This document shows, one piece after another, positions 7,713-15,721 of a DNA stretch of 64,000 nucleotides. Position numbers and translations under genes: made by a program. Source of the DNA: Corynebacterium doosanense CAU 212 = DSM 45436 (GTDB taxonomy: Bacteria; Actinomycetota; Actinomycetes; Mycobacteriales; Mycobacteriaceae); assembly GCF_000767055.1 (NCBI RefSeq), contig NZ_CP006764.1, positions 248,001 through 312,000 on the forward strand, read 5' to 3'. The notes under the pieces were generated by a model. That model worked only from the letters and a program-made list of their open reading frames with translations, had not been told where the DNA came from and searched no databases. Within the stretch, counting starts at the first letter, position 1. Each line of letters starts with the position of its first letter.

Positions 7713-9002
7713 ATGCGATCACTTCGACCTCTGGCTGTCCTGACCGCCTCCCTCACCGCAGCCATCGTGCTCACCGTTCCCGCCGCTCAGGCACAGCCGA
7801 GCCCCGTAACGTCCGGTTCCTGTGGGATCTCGCTGACCCCGTCCGCGACGATTCCCACCTCCGACGGGGAAGAGAACCCGGTGGCGGCGGACGGGATCAT
7901 GGCCATAGGCCTGCAGAACTACGTCAGCCCGACCACCAACGTCACGGCCCCGGAATTCCGTCCGTGGCTGGAGATGCGGGGTGAAGCAGGCAGATACACC
8001 ACCGACACCGAGGTCGCCTTCGAGGTAGACGGGCCGGAGGGCACATGGACGGTGCGCCCGTTCGACAGGGGCTTCGGCAGCGTGGTCACCGACCAGGTTC
8101 CGGTGGCGCAGGGGACAGGCGGGAACTTCACGGCCGACGCCAGTACCCTCCATGCGTCACCCGCAACGGTGGGAGCCCTCTGGGTGGCATCGGGCCCGCC
8201 GGCCAGCCTGAGGCTAGTTCCCGAGGATGACCCCGCAACGAAACGCAAATATAACTTTGCGGAGGGATATGCGCCGGTCCCCGCCACGTTCTCCGCCTCC
8301 ACCGTCATCCTTCCCGGGTGAAAGCATGAACTGTCGGCGGATGGAACTCGATGATTCCTCGGTCACGTCGATTTCCGCATCCGGTAAATCGCAGGGCACC
8401 AGGGCGTTGGTGACGAAAGCTGAGGCGGGTGACTACTCGCGGCTCCGTGCCGCGGTCTTCGCAGCCGGCACCGGGAATCCCGTTCCTGGTGCGACCGCGT
8501 CGATTGACCCGGCCACGGGGGAAATCTCCGTCTCGCTGCCCCGGGGGTTCGAGGGCTCGGACGTCGACGTGCGGGTGACGGCTGACCCGCATGAAGACAT
8601 CCCGGCCGGGGCCCCGGAAACGCAACGCAAATCCGAGGTCATCGGAACGGTCACTGTTCCGGCAGGTGATCGTTGCGAGGCCGTCGCGGGCGGGGGCTTT
8701 CCGCCGCGGCGTTGCTCATAGCCCCGCTGGCGCTGGCCACCGAGGTCAACATTCCGGGTCTGACCCCGATGGTGGAGCAGGCCGAGGCCGCGGTGAAGGA
8801 GATCAACAACCGCCTCCAGATGGCCACCGGCACACATGATCCGCGGCTCGCGCGACTCGCTGAGGAAATCAACCTTGGTGCGATCCTCGGCTCAGGCGCG
8901 GCGTTGGCTGCGTTGATCGGGTTGATCGGGTTGATCAGCGTGTGCTCGCCGGGTTCCTCTGAGGGCTCCTCGCTGGGATCCTCGGGCAGCTCCCAGTCCT
9001 AG
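7713..9002 (+). pseudogene. Secreted surface protein with GSS-tailed C-terminal module, two frameshifts
   Basis: Three frames together give one 430-codon protein. Frame 1 (7713-8321) has a Sec signal peptide MRSLRPLAVLTASLTAAIVL ending in AQAQ, then an ectodomain. At about 8318 one extra G makes VILPG-stop; the sense frame resumes as GESMNCRRMELDD and runs to about 8697, where one base is missing after VAGGG. The original frame then gives SAAALLIAPLALATEVNIPG, EAAVKEINNRLQMATGTHD, a second hydrophobic segment, and a Ser/Gly tail SPGSSEGSSLGSSGSSQS. The two indels cancel (1290 nt). The last ~110 residues match the secreted proteins at 37836-39200 and 39404-39865. The promoter region carries GTGGAT..ATCCAC around TATAAAT. 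Function unknown; a cell-surface role is inferred. Confidence 0.72.
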
Positions 9003-9013
9003 AGCGTGAACGA

Positions 9014-9069
9014 AATGACCGACCGAACGTTGTTCCCGGGGTAGCCGGGAGGGCGTTCGGTCGGTCATT
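9014..9069. terminator. Long hairpin, 16-bp perfect stem
   Basis: AATGACCGACCGAACG pairs perfectly with CGTTCGGTCGGTCATT around a GC-rich loop. It lies between the convergent surface-protein and yhhQ genes and likely terminates the former. Confidence 0.65.
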
Positions 9070-9098
9070 AGTTACGCAGGCTGACGGGTGCAGGAAAG

Positions 9099-9148
9099 TA
9101 CCTACCGAGCGCGGGTCTTGGGGTGGCCGGAGAGGTGTTCGGTAGGTA
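9099..9148. terminator. Second hairpin of similar design, 10-bp stem
   Basis: TACCTACCGA pairs with TCGGTAGGTA around a loop resembling that of the preceding hairpin (GGGGTxGCCGG). It ends two bases from the yhhQ stop at 9150, on the side expected for terminating that minus-strand gene. Confidence 0.6.
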
Positions 9149-9149
9149 G

Positions 9150-9866
9150 TTAGCTACCGTAAACTTCGCGCTTCTTCACCCACGCGATGACGGCGTAGGT
9201 CACGGGAAGCAGCACGGCCTCGAGGGTGGTCTTCCAGAGGAATCCCACGAGAACGTAGTTGAACAGCGCGCCCGGGGTGGAGATGCCGATGACCGGCGCG
9301 GCGATGAGGCAGAACAGCAGCGTGTCGGCGATCTGGCCGACCACGGTCGAACCTAGGAGGCGGGCCCAGAGGGAGCGCTCGCCGGTGCGTCGTTTGATGG
9401 CGACGAGGGTCCAGGCGTTGAGCAGCTGGCCGACCACGTAGCCGGCGAGCGAGGCCAGGACGATCTGCGGGAACAGTCCGAGGACCGAGGCGAAGGCCTC
9501 CTGGTTCTCCCAGAAGTCGGCCGCGGGCAGAGCGATGGCCGCGTAGAAGGACGCGACGGCGATGAGGGTGGCGGCGAAGCCGGTGATGACGGCGCGTCGG
9601 GAAGCCCGGAAGCCGTAACACTCTGAAAGGACGTCGCCAAGCACGTAAGAGACTGGGAAGAGGAAGAAGGCGCCGTCGGTGATCAGCGGGCCAATCTGCA
9701 CGCCCTTGCTGGCCGTGAGGTTGGAGATGAGGAACACCGCGCAGTAGATGGCGACGATGTAGGGGTAGTAGGTCTTCTGTAGAAGAATGAACGTGGGGTT
9801 ATCGGACGCGGGGGTGTTCAGGTGAGCCGCGCCCTCCCCAGACGGAATGGTGTTTGAGTGAGTCAC
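9150..9866 (-). CDS. Queuosine precursor transporter (YhhQ/QPTR family)
   Basis: A 238-residue inner-membrane protein of the VUT/YhhQ family, which imports queuosine precursors. It has about six hydrophobic helices; conserved stretches include YCAVFLISNLTASKGVQ, FPVSYVLGDVLSECYGF and GQIADTLLFCLIA. The N-terminal ~28 residues are hydrophilic and variable. ATG 9866 is used; a later in-frame start would still keep all helices. It lies 1.6 kb from tgt and 1.2 kb from gluQ, so a queuosine salvage role is likely. Whether it takes up preQ0, preQ1 or queuine is not visible; E. coli YhhQ handles preQ0/preQ1, while others salvage queuine. Confidence 0.88.
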   Translation of the reverse strand: MTHSNTIPSGEGAAHLNTPASDNPTFILLQKTYYPYIVAIYCAVFLISNLTASKGVQIGPLITDGAFFLFPVSYVLGDVLSECYGFRASRRAVITGFAATLIAVASFYAAIALPAADFWENQEAFASVLGLFPQIVLASLAGYVVGQLLNAWTLVAIKRRTGERSLWARLLGSTVVGQIADTLLFCLIAAPVIGISTPGALFNYVLVGFLWKTTLEAVLLPVTYAVIAWVKKREVYGS

Positions 9867-9890
9867 CGGCGGAACTCTACCCGCGCACGG

Positions 9891-10718
9891 TCAGCGGACC
9901 CGGCGTGGGGCGAAGACCGGGGCGGCCTTCTTTGCCGCCGCCTCGCGCGCCCTGCGCGTGTTGTCTGCGACGAGCAGGCGTGCCTGAAGGAGTCGCTCGG
10001 TGGCGAAGGTGGCGCGCGGGTCGAGGTGCCACGTCCTGTCGAAGGCCTTCTTAGTCTGGGCCACGGAATCGGGGGAGCGGCCGATAAGCTCACGTGTCAG
10101 CTCCAGAGCGGCGGCCTCGGGGTCGGCGGCGAGTTCGCTAGCCAGGCCCAGGTTGACGGCGCGCTCGCCGCTGATCATCTCTCCGGTCATGGCCAGGCGC
10201 TTGGCCACATCCTGGCCCACCAGCGACGACAGTGAATGCACCCCGGACATGTCCGGGATGAGACCCCACTTCGCCTCCAGGACGGACCAGGTGGCGTCGG
10301 GGGTGGTGAAACGATAGTCGGCAGCCAGGGCCAGCTGGAGACCTCCGCCCAGGCAGTGGCCCTGAACCGCAGCGATCACGGGGACGGGCAGACGTCGGAA
10401 ACCCCAGGTCGCCTCCTGGAAGGTGTTGGTGCCGCGCCACGGCCGGGGAGCGAAGGCTTTGGCGATGCCGGAGGGGGAGCGCATCGCCGAGCCGAAGTCG
10501 AGACCCGCGCTGAAGGTGTCGCCTTCGCCGGAGAGGATCACCACCCGCAGGTTGCGGTCCTTGCGCAGGCGGTGCGTGATGCTCACCAGTTCGTCCAGGG
10601 TGTGCAGGGTGAGGGAGTTCTTCTTCTCCGGCCGGTTCAGGCGGACGTGGGCGATGGCGCCGCCGCCCGAATAGTCGACGGTGACCGTCCTGTTTCGCTG
10701 TTCGCTCATGCTGGACAA
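9891..10718 (-). CDS. Enoyl-CoA hydratase/isomerase (crotonase) family protein
   Basis: A 275-residue crotonase-fold protein. AAVQGHCLGGGLQLALAADY is the family oxyanion-hole signature, preceded by SAGLDFGSAM (first oxyanion loop), and followed by EAKWGLIPDMSGVHSLSSLV, where the Asp of PDMSG resembles crotonases other than the two-Glu hydratases. The C-terminal helices are complete. The start is ATG 10718 or ATG 10709 (MSEQRNR). It stands alone between yhhQ and a terminator. Fatty-acid or aromatic CoA metabolism is possible; the exact reaction cannot be assigned. Confidence 0.85.
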   Translation of the reverse strand: MSSMSEQRNRTVTVDYSGGGAIAHVRLNRPEKKNSLTLHTLDELVSITHRLRKDRNLRVVILSGEGDTFSAGLDFGSAMRSPSGIAKAFAPRPWRGTNTFQEATWGFRRLPVPVIAAVQGHCLGGGLQLALAADYRFTTPDATWSVLEAKWGLIPDMSGVHSLSSLVGQDVAKRLAMTGEMISGERAVNLGLASELAADPEAAALELTRELIGRSPDSVAQTKKAFDRTWHLDPRATFATERLLQARLLVADNTRRAREAAAKKAAPVFAPRRVR

Positions 10719-10733
10719 GGCTAGCGGAACAAC

Positions 10734-10767
10734 AAGAAATCCCCCGGCACAATGCCGGGGGATTTCT
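10734..10767. terminator. Palindromic terminator after tRNA-Ser(GGA)
   Basis: AAGAAATCCCCCGGCA and its exact complement TGCCGGGGGATTTCTT flank a short loop. It lies three bases beyond the tRNA 3' end on the minus strand. Confidence 0.85.
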
Positions 10768-10769
10768 TA

Positions 10770-10858
10770 TGGCGGAGGATAGGGGATTTGAACCCCTGAG
10801 GGGCGTTAGCCCCGCACGCGTTCCAGGCGTGTGACATAGGCCGCTAGTCGAATCCTCC
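10770..10858 (-). tRNA. tRNA-Ser (anticodon GGA)
   Basis: On the minus strand the acceptor GGAGGAT pairs with ATCCTCC; the anticodon loop CTGGAAC gives GGA (reads UCC/UCU). The long variable arm GCGGGGCTAACGCCCC marks a serine tRNA; the T arm GGGGTTCAAATCCCC and CCA are encoded. Confidence 0.95.
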
Positions 10859-10966
10859 GTGAAGAGACATTAGTGGACGGGCCCGTCTGAGCCAAAACGC
10901 CAGCGCAGCCAATCAATCCCGGAGCGGTTTGGTGAGGGGAGGGCCGGTTGGGTTAAAGTATGGGCA

Positions 10967-11052
10967 GGATCCCACGCGGCGTCCATCTTGTGAACTCCCC
11001 CAGGGCAGGAATGCAGCAAGGGTCAACGAGCTCTGACGGGTGCGTGGGGTCC
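10967..11052 (+). ncRNA. ffs: Signal recognition particle RNA (small 4.5S type)
   Basis: The conserved apical loop GGCAGGAATGCAGCAAGGGT, with its asymmetric internal loop, is the SRP RNA domain IV that binds Ffh. The outer stem GGATCCCACGC pairs with GCGTGGGGTCC (one G-U). The ends are estimated from that stem. It sits just upstream of gluQ on the same strand. Confidence 0.88.
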
Positions 11053-11073
11053 CCTTATTTTTCAGGGGGATCG

Positions 11074-11964
11074 ATGGGCATGGGAGCTGGGCGCTACGCG
11101 CCGTCGCCAAGCGGGGACCTGCACTTCGGCAATCTCCGCACCGCGGCGCTGGCATGGCTGTGCGCGCGTTCGACGGGGCGCAAGTTTCTCCTGCGGGTCG
11201 AGGACATCGACTCGGAACGCTCCACTGAGGAGTCGGCGACCCGCCAGCTGGAGGATCTGCAGGCCATCGGTCTGGACTGGGACGAGGAGCCTGTCCGCCA
11301 GTCCGAGCGTCAGCGCAAGTACAAAGAAGTGCTCGCTGAGCTCGAACAACGTGGGCTGATCTACGAGTGTTACTGCTCGCGCAAGGACATACGCGAGGCG
11401 ACCAGAGCCCCTCACGCCACGCCCGGCATCTATCCCGGGACGTGCCGCGATCTCACGGAGGAGCAGCGGGAGGAACGCCGCGCAGCGGTGGGGGAGCGGG
11501 CGGCGTCGTTACGCATCCGCAGCGACGCCTCGAGTTTCACGGTCCATGACCTGTATGCGGGCAAGTTCACGGGCGTGGTGGATGACTTCGTCATACAACG
11601 AGGCAACGGGGACTTCGCCTACAACTTCGTTGCGGTCATCGACGACGGCGACGCGGGTGTGGACCAGGTCGTGCGCGGGGACGACCTTCTCAGCTCCGCG
11701 CCGCGGCAGGCGTGGTTCACCCAGCTCCTGGGTTACCCGCAGCCGGAGTACGTGCACGTGCCGCTGGTGCTGGGGCCGGAGGGGAAACGTCTGTCCAAAC
11801 GCGACGGGGCAGTGACCCTGCGTGAAATGGGGCCGGTCGACGAGACGGTGCGGCAGCTGTGTGTGTCGATGGGTTATCCGGGCGCAACGTCGCTGGCGGA
11901 GGTGTTGCGCAGCTTCGACGCGGCGGAGTTGTCTCGCCAGCCGGTCACTTGGCCGCTCGCGTAA
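11074..11964 (+). CDS. gluQ: Glutamyl-queuosine tRNA(Asp) synthetase
   Basis: A 296-residue GluRS-like enzyme lacking the anticodon-binding domain. It would attach glutamate to queuosine 34 of tRNA-Asp. APSPSGDLHFGNLRTAAL contains the HIGH-type site; KRLSKRDGA is the KMSKS site. The zinc ligands CYC..Y..C of YadB/GluQ are present in YECYCSRKDI and YPGTCR. The length fits GluQ and is far below the ~490 residues of GluRS. Two starts are possible, ATG 11074 and ATG 11080; AGGGGGA at 11064-11070 fits the second slightly better. Its presence implies that queuosine is made or salvaged in this organism, fitting tgt and the YhhQ-like transporter upstream. Confidence 0.9.
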   Translation: MGMGAGRYAPSPSGDLHFGNLRTAALAWLCARSTGRKFLLRVEDIDSERSTEESATRQLEDLQAIGLDWDEEPVRQSERQRKYKEVLAELEQRGLIYECYCSRKDIREATRAPHATPGIYPGTCRDLTEEQREERRAAVGERAASLRIRSDASSFTVHDLYAGKFTGVVDDFVIQRGNGDFAYNFVAVIDDGDAGVDQVVRGDDLLSSAPRQAWFTQLLGYPQPEYVHVPLVLGPEGKRLSKRDGAVTLREMGPVDETVRQLCVSMGYPGATSLAEVLRSFDAAELSRQPVTWPLA

Positions 11965-12031
11965 CATGTGACCCGTACCGAGCGCGGAAGAACCCGCGCT
12001 GAAAGAGCACACGCAGGAGGCCACCACCGCC

Positions 12032-13303
12032 ATGTCGCTTCTCGATCTCGACACCGACCAGCGCGCCGAGTTCGCGGCGCGGATCCGTAAGGACTACGAG
12101 GAGCTCCAGGCTCGTAACCTCAAGCTCGACCTCACCCGCGGCAAGCCGTCCTCGGAGCAGCTCGACATCGGCAACCCCCTGCTGTCCCTGCCCGGCGAGG
12201 GCAACTTCCGGGACAAGGACGGCGCCGACGTGCGCAACTACGGCAACCTCAAGGGCATCCGCGACATCCGCGAGATCTGGTCGGATCTGCTCGGAGTCGA
12301 GTACGAGGAGGTCGCCGCCGGTGACGCATCCAGCCTGAACATCATGTTCGACCTCATCGCCTTCGCCCACAGCTTCGGCACCCAGGACTCCGAGCGCCCG
12401 TGGAGCGAGGAAGAGCAGGTCAAGTGGATCTGCCCCGTCCCGGGCTACGACCGCCACTTCGCCATCACCGAGAAGTTCGGCTACGAAATGCTCACCGTGC
12501 CCTGGCTCGAGGACGGCCCCGACATGGACGCCATCCGCGAGGCCGTGAAGGACCCGCAGGTCAAGGGTATGTGGGTTGTCCCCACCTTCGCCAACCCCTC
12601 CGGCCACGTGGTCTCCCGCGACGTCGCCCGTCAGCTCGCGGAGATGGAGACGGCCGCGCCGGACTTCCGCATCATCTGGGACAACGCGTACGCGGTGCAC
12701 ACGCTCACGGACGAGTTCCCCGAGGTCATCGACGTGGTCGCCCTCGCCCGCGAGGCCGGCAACCCGAACCGCTTCCTCCACATGTCGTCGACCTCGAAGA
12801 TCACCTTCGCGGGCAGTGGCGTGAGCTTCTTCAACTCCTCCACCGACAACATCAACTGGCTGCTGGGCACGCAGGGCACCCGCGGCATCGGCCCCAACAA
12901 GGTCAACCAGCTGCGCCACGCCCTGTACTTCGGCGACGCCGAGGGTGTGCGCGCGATCATGCGCAAGCACGCCTCGCTGCTCGCTCCCAAGTTCTCCCGT
13001 GTGCTGGAGATCCTGGAGAAGAACCTCGGCGAGTACGACGTCGCCCGCTGGACCGAGCCCAAGGGCGGCTACTTCATCTCCATGGACGTCCTCGACGGCA
13101 CCGCCTCCCGCGTGGTGGAGCTGGCCAAGAACGCCGGTATCGCACTCACCGAGGCCGGCTCCTCCTTCCCGCTGCACGACGACCCCAACGACCGCAACAT
13201 CCGCCTCGCCCCCTCGATGCCCTCGGTGGAGGATCTCGAGGTGGCCATGGAAGGCGTGACCACCTGCGTGCTGCTCGCCGCGGCGGAAAAGCTGGGCGCC
13301 TAG
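12032..13303 (+). CDS. aspT: Aspartate aminotransferase (class I, subgroup Ic)
   Basis: A 423-residue PLP enzyme interconverting aspartate/2-oxoglutarate and oxaloacetate/glutamate. LDLTRGKPSSEQLDIGNP near residue 35, WICPVPGYDRHFAITEKFGY, the PLP-contacting FANPSGHVVS and WDNAYAVHTL, and the lysine loop MSSTSKITFAGSGVSFF identify the corynebacterial AspT type rather than classical AspC. The ribosome site ACGCAGGAGG precedes ATG 12032. It is immediately followed by a conserved hypothetical gene and, after the ATPase and ppc, dnaX; the aspT–hypothetical–dnaX order is corynebacterial, here interrupted by ~4.7 kb. Confidence 0.92.
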   Translation: MSLLDLDTDQRAEFAARIRKDYEELQARNLKLDLTRGKPSSEQLDIGNPLLSLPGEGNFRDKDGADVRNYGNLKGIRDIREIWSDLLGVEYEEVAAGDASSLNIMFDLIAFAHSFGTQDSERPWSEEEQVKWICPVPGYDRHFAITEKFGYEMLTVPWLEDGPDMDAIREAVKDPQVKGMWVVPTFANPSGHVVSRDVARQLAEMETAAPDFRIIWDNAYAVHTLTDEFPEVIDVVALAREAGNPNRFLHMSSTSKITFAGSGVSFFNSSTDNINWLLGTQGTRGIGPNKVNQLRHALYFGDAEGVRAIMRKHASLLAPKFSRVLEILEKNLGEYDVARWTEPKGGYFISMDVLDGTASRVVELAKNAGIALTEAGSSFPLHDDPNDRNIRLAPSMPSVEDLEVAMEGVTTCVLLAAAEKLGA

Positions 13304-13304
13304 C

Positions 13305-13856
13305 TTGCAGTTCGAGGAAACCGCCTTCTGGCTCAGCGAGATCATGCCGGCGCAGCTCGAGCTGCGTCAGGTGAACGGCGCCCGGGTGGGCACCGCGACG
13401 CTTGACGACGGTCGCGCGCTCGCCGCCACGGCCGACTTCTCCGACACCGACACCGGCCTGATGACAGACGACGAACCCCAGCGGGACGTGCGCTGCGAGC
13501 TCATGGTCACCGCTCAGGTGTCTGAGGCCGAGGCCGCTTCAGCCGTGCTGGCCGCCGCCGCCGTGCTGCAGGGTGCGGGAGGGATGGTTCCGGCCCGACC
13601 CGGCATTCTGCTCCCCGGGGTGGGAGGGGCCGCCGGACTGATCGGTGTTTCGGTGGCGCACGGGCTACTCATGGCCCCGCGGCTGTGGGGTGAGCAGACG
13701 CCGCACGTCGCCGAGGAGAATCGCATGACGCTCATGCTGGAGGTGGTCATGCTCACCGAGGAGGAGTACCAGATCGGTGTGCAGTCGGGCGTCGATACGC
13801 TCCTTCGACGCCTGCGCCGCCGCGGTGCTGACCTGGACGATTGGCGCCGAGAGTAG
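13305..13856 (+). CDS. Conserved hypothetical protein next to aspT
   Basis: A 183-residue protein that starts at TTG 13305, one base after the aspT stop, so it is translated with aspT. There is no signal peptide or clear membrane span; a Gly/Ala-rich hydrophobic middle (VLAAAAVLQGAGGMVPARPG) precedes MLEVVMLTEEEYQIGVQSG. The pattern ELMVTAQ...VLAAAA recalls suppressor-of-fused-like domains, but this is weak. Homologues follow aspT in other corynebacteria as I remember. Function unknown. Confidence 0.75.
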   Translation: MQFEETAFWLSEIMPAQLELRQVNGARVGTATLDDGRALAATADFSDTDTGLMTDDEPQRDVRCELMVTAQVSEAEAASAVLAAAAVLQGAGGMVPARPGILLPGVGGAAGLIGVSVAHGLLMAPRLWGEQTPHVAEENRMTLMLEVVMLTEEEYQIGVQSGVDTLLRRLRRRGADLDDWRRE

Positions 13857-13947
13857 GTCCGTCTCCTTTGGTACCAACTTTTCCCCGACCCGCGCCCGAT
13901 CGTCCTAGGCTGAAGTGAACTGTCACTTTCCAGTCTGAGGAGTTGCG

Positions 13948-14145
13948 ATGAAGAATTCGGAAGAGGAACGACAGAACGTGCGGGCGCTGTGGATGGCAGC
14001 CGCCGGATGGGTCATCGCTTTTGTTACCGCCTTCGCCGTAAACGACTGGCACGTGGTGGACGCGCTGACGTCCTGGCCGCTCGTGTCGATCAGTGTGCTG
14101 GTGTTTGTCACCTTCGTGGTCGTGGCGAAGCGGCGGGAGTCCTGA
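13948..14145 (+). CDS. Small two-helix membrane protein
   Basis: A 65-residue protein with two hydrophobic segments, ALWMAAAGWVIAFVTAFAV and SISVLVFVTFVVVAKRR, and a hydrophilic N-terminus MKNSEEERQ. A ribosome site TGAGGAG lies 7 bases before ATG 13948. It ends at 14145, exactly where the double-palindrome element begins, so that element probably terminates it. No family recognised. Confidence 0.7.
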   Translation: MKNSEEERQNVRALWMAAAGWVIAFVTAFAVNDWHVVDALTSWPLVSISVLVFVTFVVVAKRRES

Positions 14146-14198
14146 AAAAGTGCGCACGTGCGCACTTTTTTGACGCGGGAGTATGCGGCTGCATACTC
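14145..14198. repeat. Double-palindrome element, copy 1
   Basis: Two palindromes lie 8 bases apart. AGTGCGCACGTGCGCACT is flanked by A and T runs (14145-14170); GAGTATGCGGCTGCATACTC (14179-14198) follows. It sits exactly between the stops of convergent genes at 14145 and 14203, so it probably serves as a bidirectional terminator. A near-identical copy is at 15658-15711. Confidence 0.75.
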
Positions 14199-14202
14199 GT
14201 GG

Positions 14203-15477
14203 CTAGCCCAGTGCTGCCAGGGGAAGGACATAGATACCGTCTGCACGCCGATAGGCGGCAGTTCCGGCGTGCACGACGACTCCGGCGGCAAAGCGTGTGC
14301 CGAGAACATCCCTCAACCAGGTGAGGTGGCGGACGTCGCCGTCTCGAACGTCGGGGGAAACCTTGACTTCGATCGCGACGACCTGCCCATCGGAGCCCTC
14401 TGCAATGATGTCGATCTCGTGTTCGCCACGGAGAGTGCGCAGGTGTAGTGCTCGCGCACCGCATGACTCCGCAGCGACGCGGACGCTGAGGGTGCACAGA
14501 GACTCGAAGAGCTGGGCGAAAAGCTGTGCCCCGGATTCGGTCCCGTTCAACAGTGACGCAGGCGAGGCACCCAGAAGGCGTGCCGCCAAGGCGGGGTCAC
14601 AGAGGTGGTGTTTTGGTGACTGAATGAGCTTTCCCAATCCCGGTTCGAGCGGAAGCCAAGCTGGGAGCGGCTCGAGGATCATGAGCTGGGTGAGGAGCGA
14701 CCGATAATTGTCCGCCGTCTTCCGGGCGGGTTTATCGGCGTCACCCGGAGTGGAGTAATCGCGTATCTGCTGATAGCTGTCAGTTCGTGCCGTAGCTCGG
14801 GCGTAGCCGGCCATCCACCGCTGGACCGCTTCCGGGTTGCGGACCCGAAGTCCCTGTTCGGGGAACTCATGGGTAACGATGCGGTTGATATAGCCGTCGA
14901 TACGCACCGTTCGGAGCTGCGGTGGCAAGTTGAAGATGCCTGGAAACCCGGAGCGGCAGATTTCGGTGGCGTAGTCGTCGACGGAGACGGGCAACGTCGT
15001 GGAGCGAAGCTCAGGGGTTTCGCCAGACAAGAGGTTGGCGACAGTGATCAGGGGCGTGGAGTCGAGCCGCTCCTGGAGGCTGAATGGGCGCATTCTCAGG
15101 GTGTCAATGCGTCCGGCACCCGAGTGAAGTGCTACGTCAACGGGAGGGAAGGCGCTACCGGTGAGGAGGAAGGAGCCGCCGGGGGCGCCGTCGTCGACTG
15201 CACGTCGGACCACGTCCCAGACCGGTGGGTAGCGTTGCCATTCATCGAGTAGGAGCGGTGTTTGCGCACCGTTCACCATGCGGGGGTCGGCAGCAACCAG
15301 GGCTGCCGTGGCGGGTTCGTCCAACCGGAGAACCGAACTGGCGCGTTGCAGGGCGGTGAGGGTTTTCCCGACGCCCTTCGGTCCCTCCAGTGCGATAGCG
15401 GGGAGGTGAGGTAAGTACTCATCCAGAAGATTATCGATCGCCCTTCGGCGGTAGCGTCCCGGCCCTCCATCATTCAT
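14203..15477 (-). CDS. AAA ATPase with DUF4143 domain
   Basis: A 424-residue protein with an N-terminal AAA_14-type ATPase (EGPKGVGKTLTALQ Walker A near residue 32; TPLLLDEWQRYPPVWD Walker B; SFLLTGSAFP sensor) and a C-terminal DUF4143 nuclease-like half ending with GEHEIDIIAEG and VVAIEVKVSP, which has the D..ExK pattern of the PD-(D/E)XK fold. Such proteins are common accessory genes of unknown function. The start is ATG 15477. Three 23-bp-spaced direct repeats lie just upstream and duplicated double palindromes flank the gene, suggesting acquisition or movement as a unit. It interrupts the aspT–dnaX synteny together with ppc. Confidence 0.85.
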   Translation of the reverse strand: MNDGGPGRYRRRAIDNLLDEYLPHLPAIALEGPKGVGKTLTALQRASSVLRLDEPATAALVAADPRMVNGAQTPLLLDEWQRYPPVWDVVRRAVDDGAPGGSFLLTGSAFPPVDVALHSGAGRIDTLRMRPFSLQERLDSTPLITVANLLSGETPELRSTTLPVSVDDYATEICRSGFPGIFNLPPQLRTVRIDGYINRIVTHEFPEQGLRVRNPEAVQRWMAGYARATARTDSYQQIRDYSTPGDADKPARKTADNYRSLLTQLMILEPLPAWLPLEPGLGKLIQSPKHHLCDPALAARLLGASPASLLNGTESGAQLFAQLFESLCTLSVRVAAESCGARALHLRTLRGEHEIDIIAEGSDGQVVAIEVKVSPDVRDGDVRHLTWLRDVLGTRFAAGVVVHAGTAAYRRADGIYVLPLAALG

Positions 15478-15505
15478 GCAGGTCAGGATATCTCAGTAGG
15501 GTGAA

Positions 15506-15560
15506 GTAGGCAATATCTCGGCGTTTAAGTAGGCAATAATGTTCGGTTGAGGTAGGCAAT
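15506..15560. repeat. Three direct repeats at 23-bp spacing upstream of the DUF4143 gene
   Basis: GTAGGCAAT occurs at 15506-15514, 15529-15537 and 15552-15560, i.e. exactly every 23 bases (about two helical turns). The nearest copy is 29 bases from the start codon at 15477. Such an array suggests cooperative binding of a regulator, possibly of the ATPase gene itself. Confidence 0.7.
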
Positions 15561-15657
15561 TGTGTCGCCCGGTCGAATGCCGACCACCCCGACTCCGGCC
15601 GGGAGGGGATGCACTGGCCTGCGCTACCTACTGGGAGCGGCGACTCGGTTGAGCCTC

Positions 15658-15711
15658 AAAAAGTGCGCATGTGCGCACTTTTCCGATGCGGGAGTATGCG
15701 GCCGCATACTC
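15658..15711. repeat. Double-palindrome element, copy 2
   Basis: AGTGCGCATGTGCGCACT within A/T runs (15658-15682), then the perfect 20-bp palindrome GAGTATGCGGCCGCATACTC (15692-15711). It lies 11 bases beyond the ppc stop and probably terminates ppc. Copies 1 and 2 bracket the DUF4143 gene in the same orientation. Confidence 0.78.
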
Positions 15712-15721
15712 CTGCGTACTC

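Noticed and set aside
11966..12031. An additional short gene between gluQ and aspT
   Set aside because: The 66-base gap holds only a leader with the aspT ribosome site; no start with a sensible frame.
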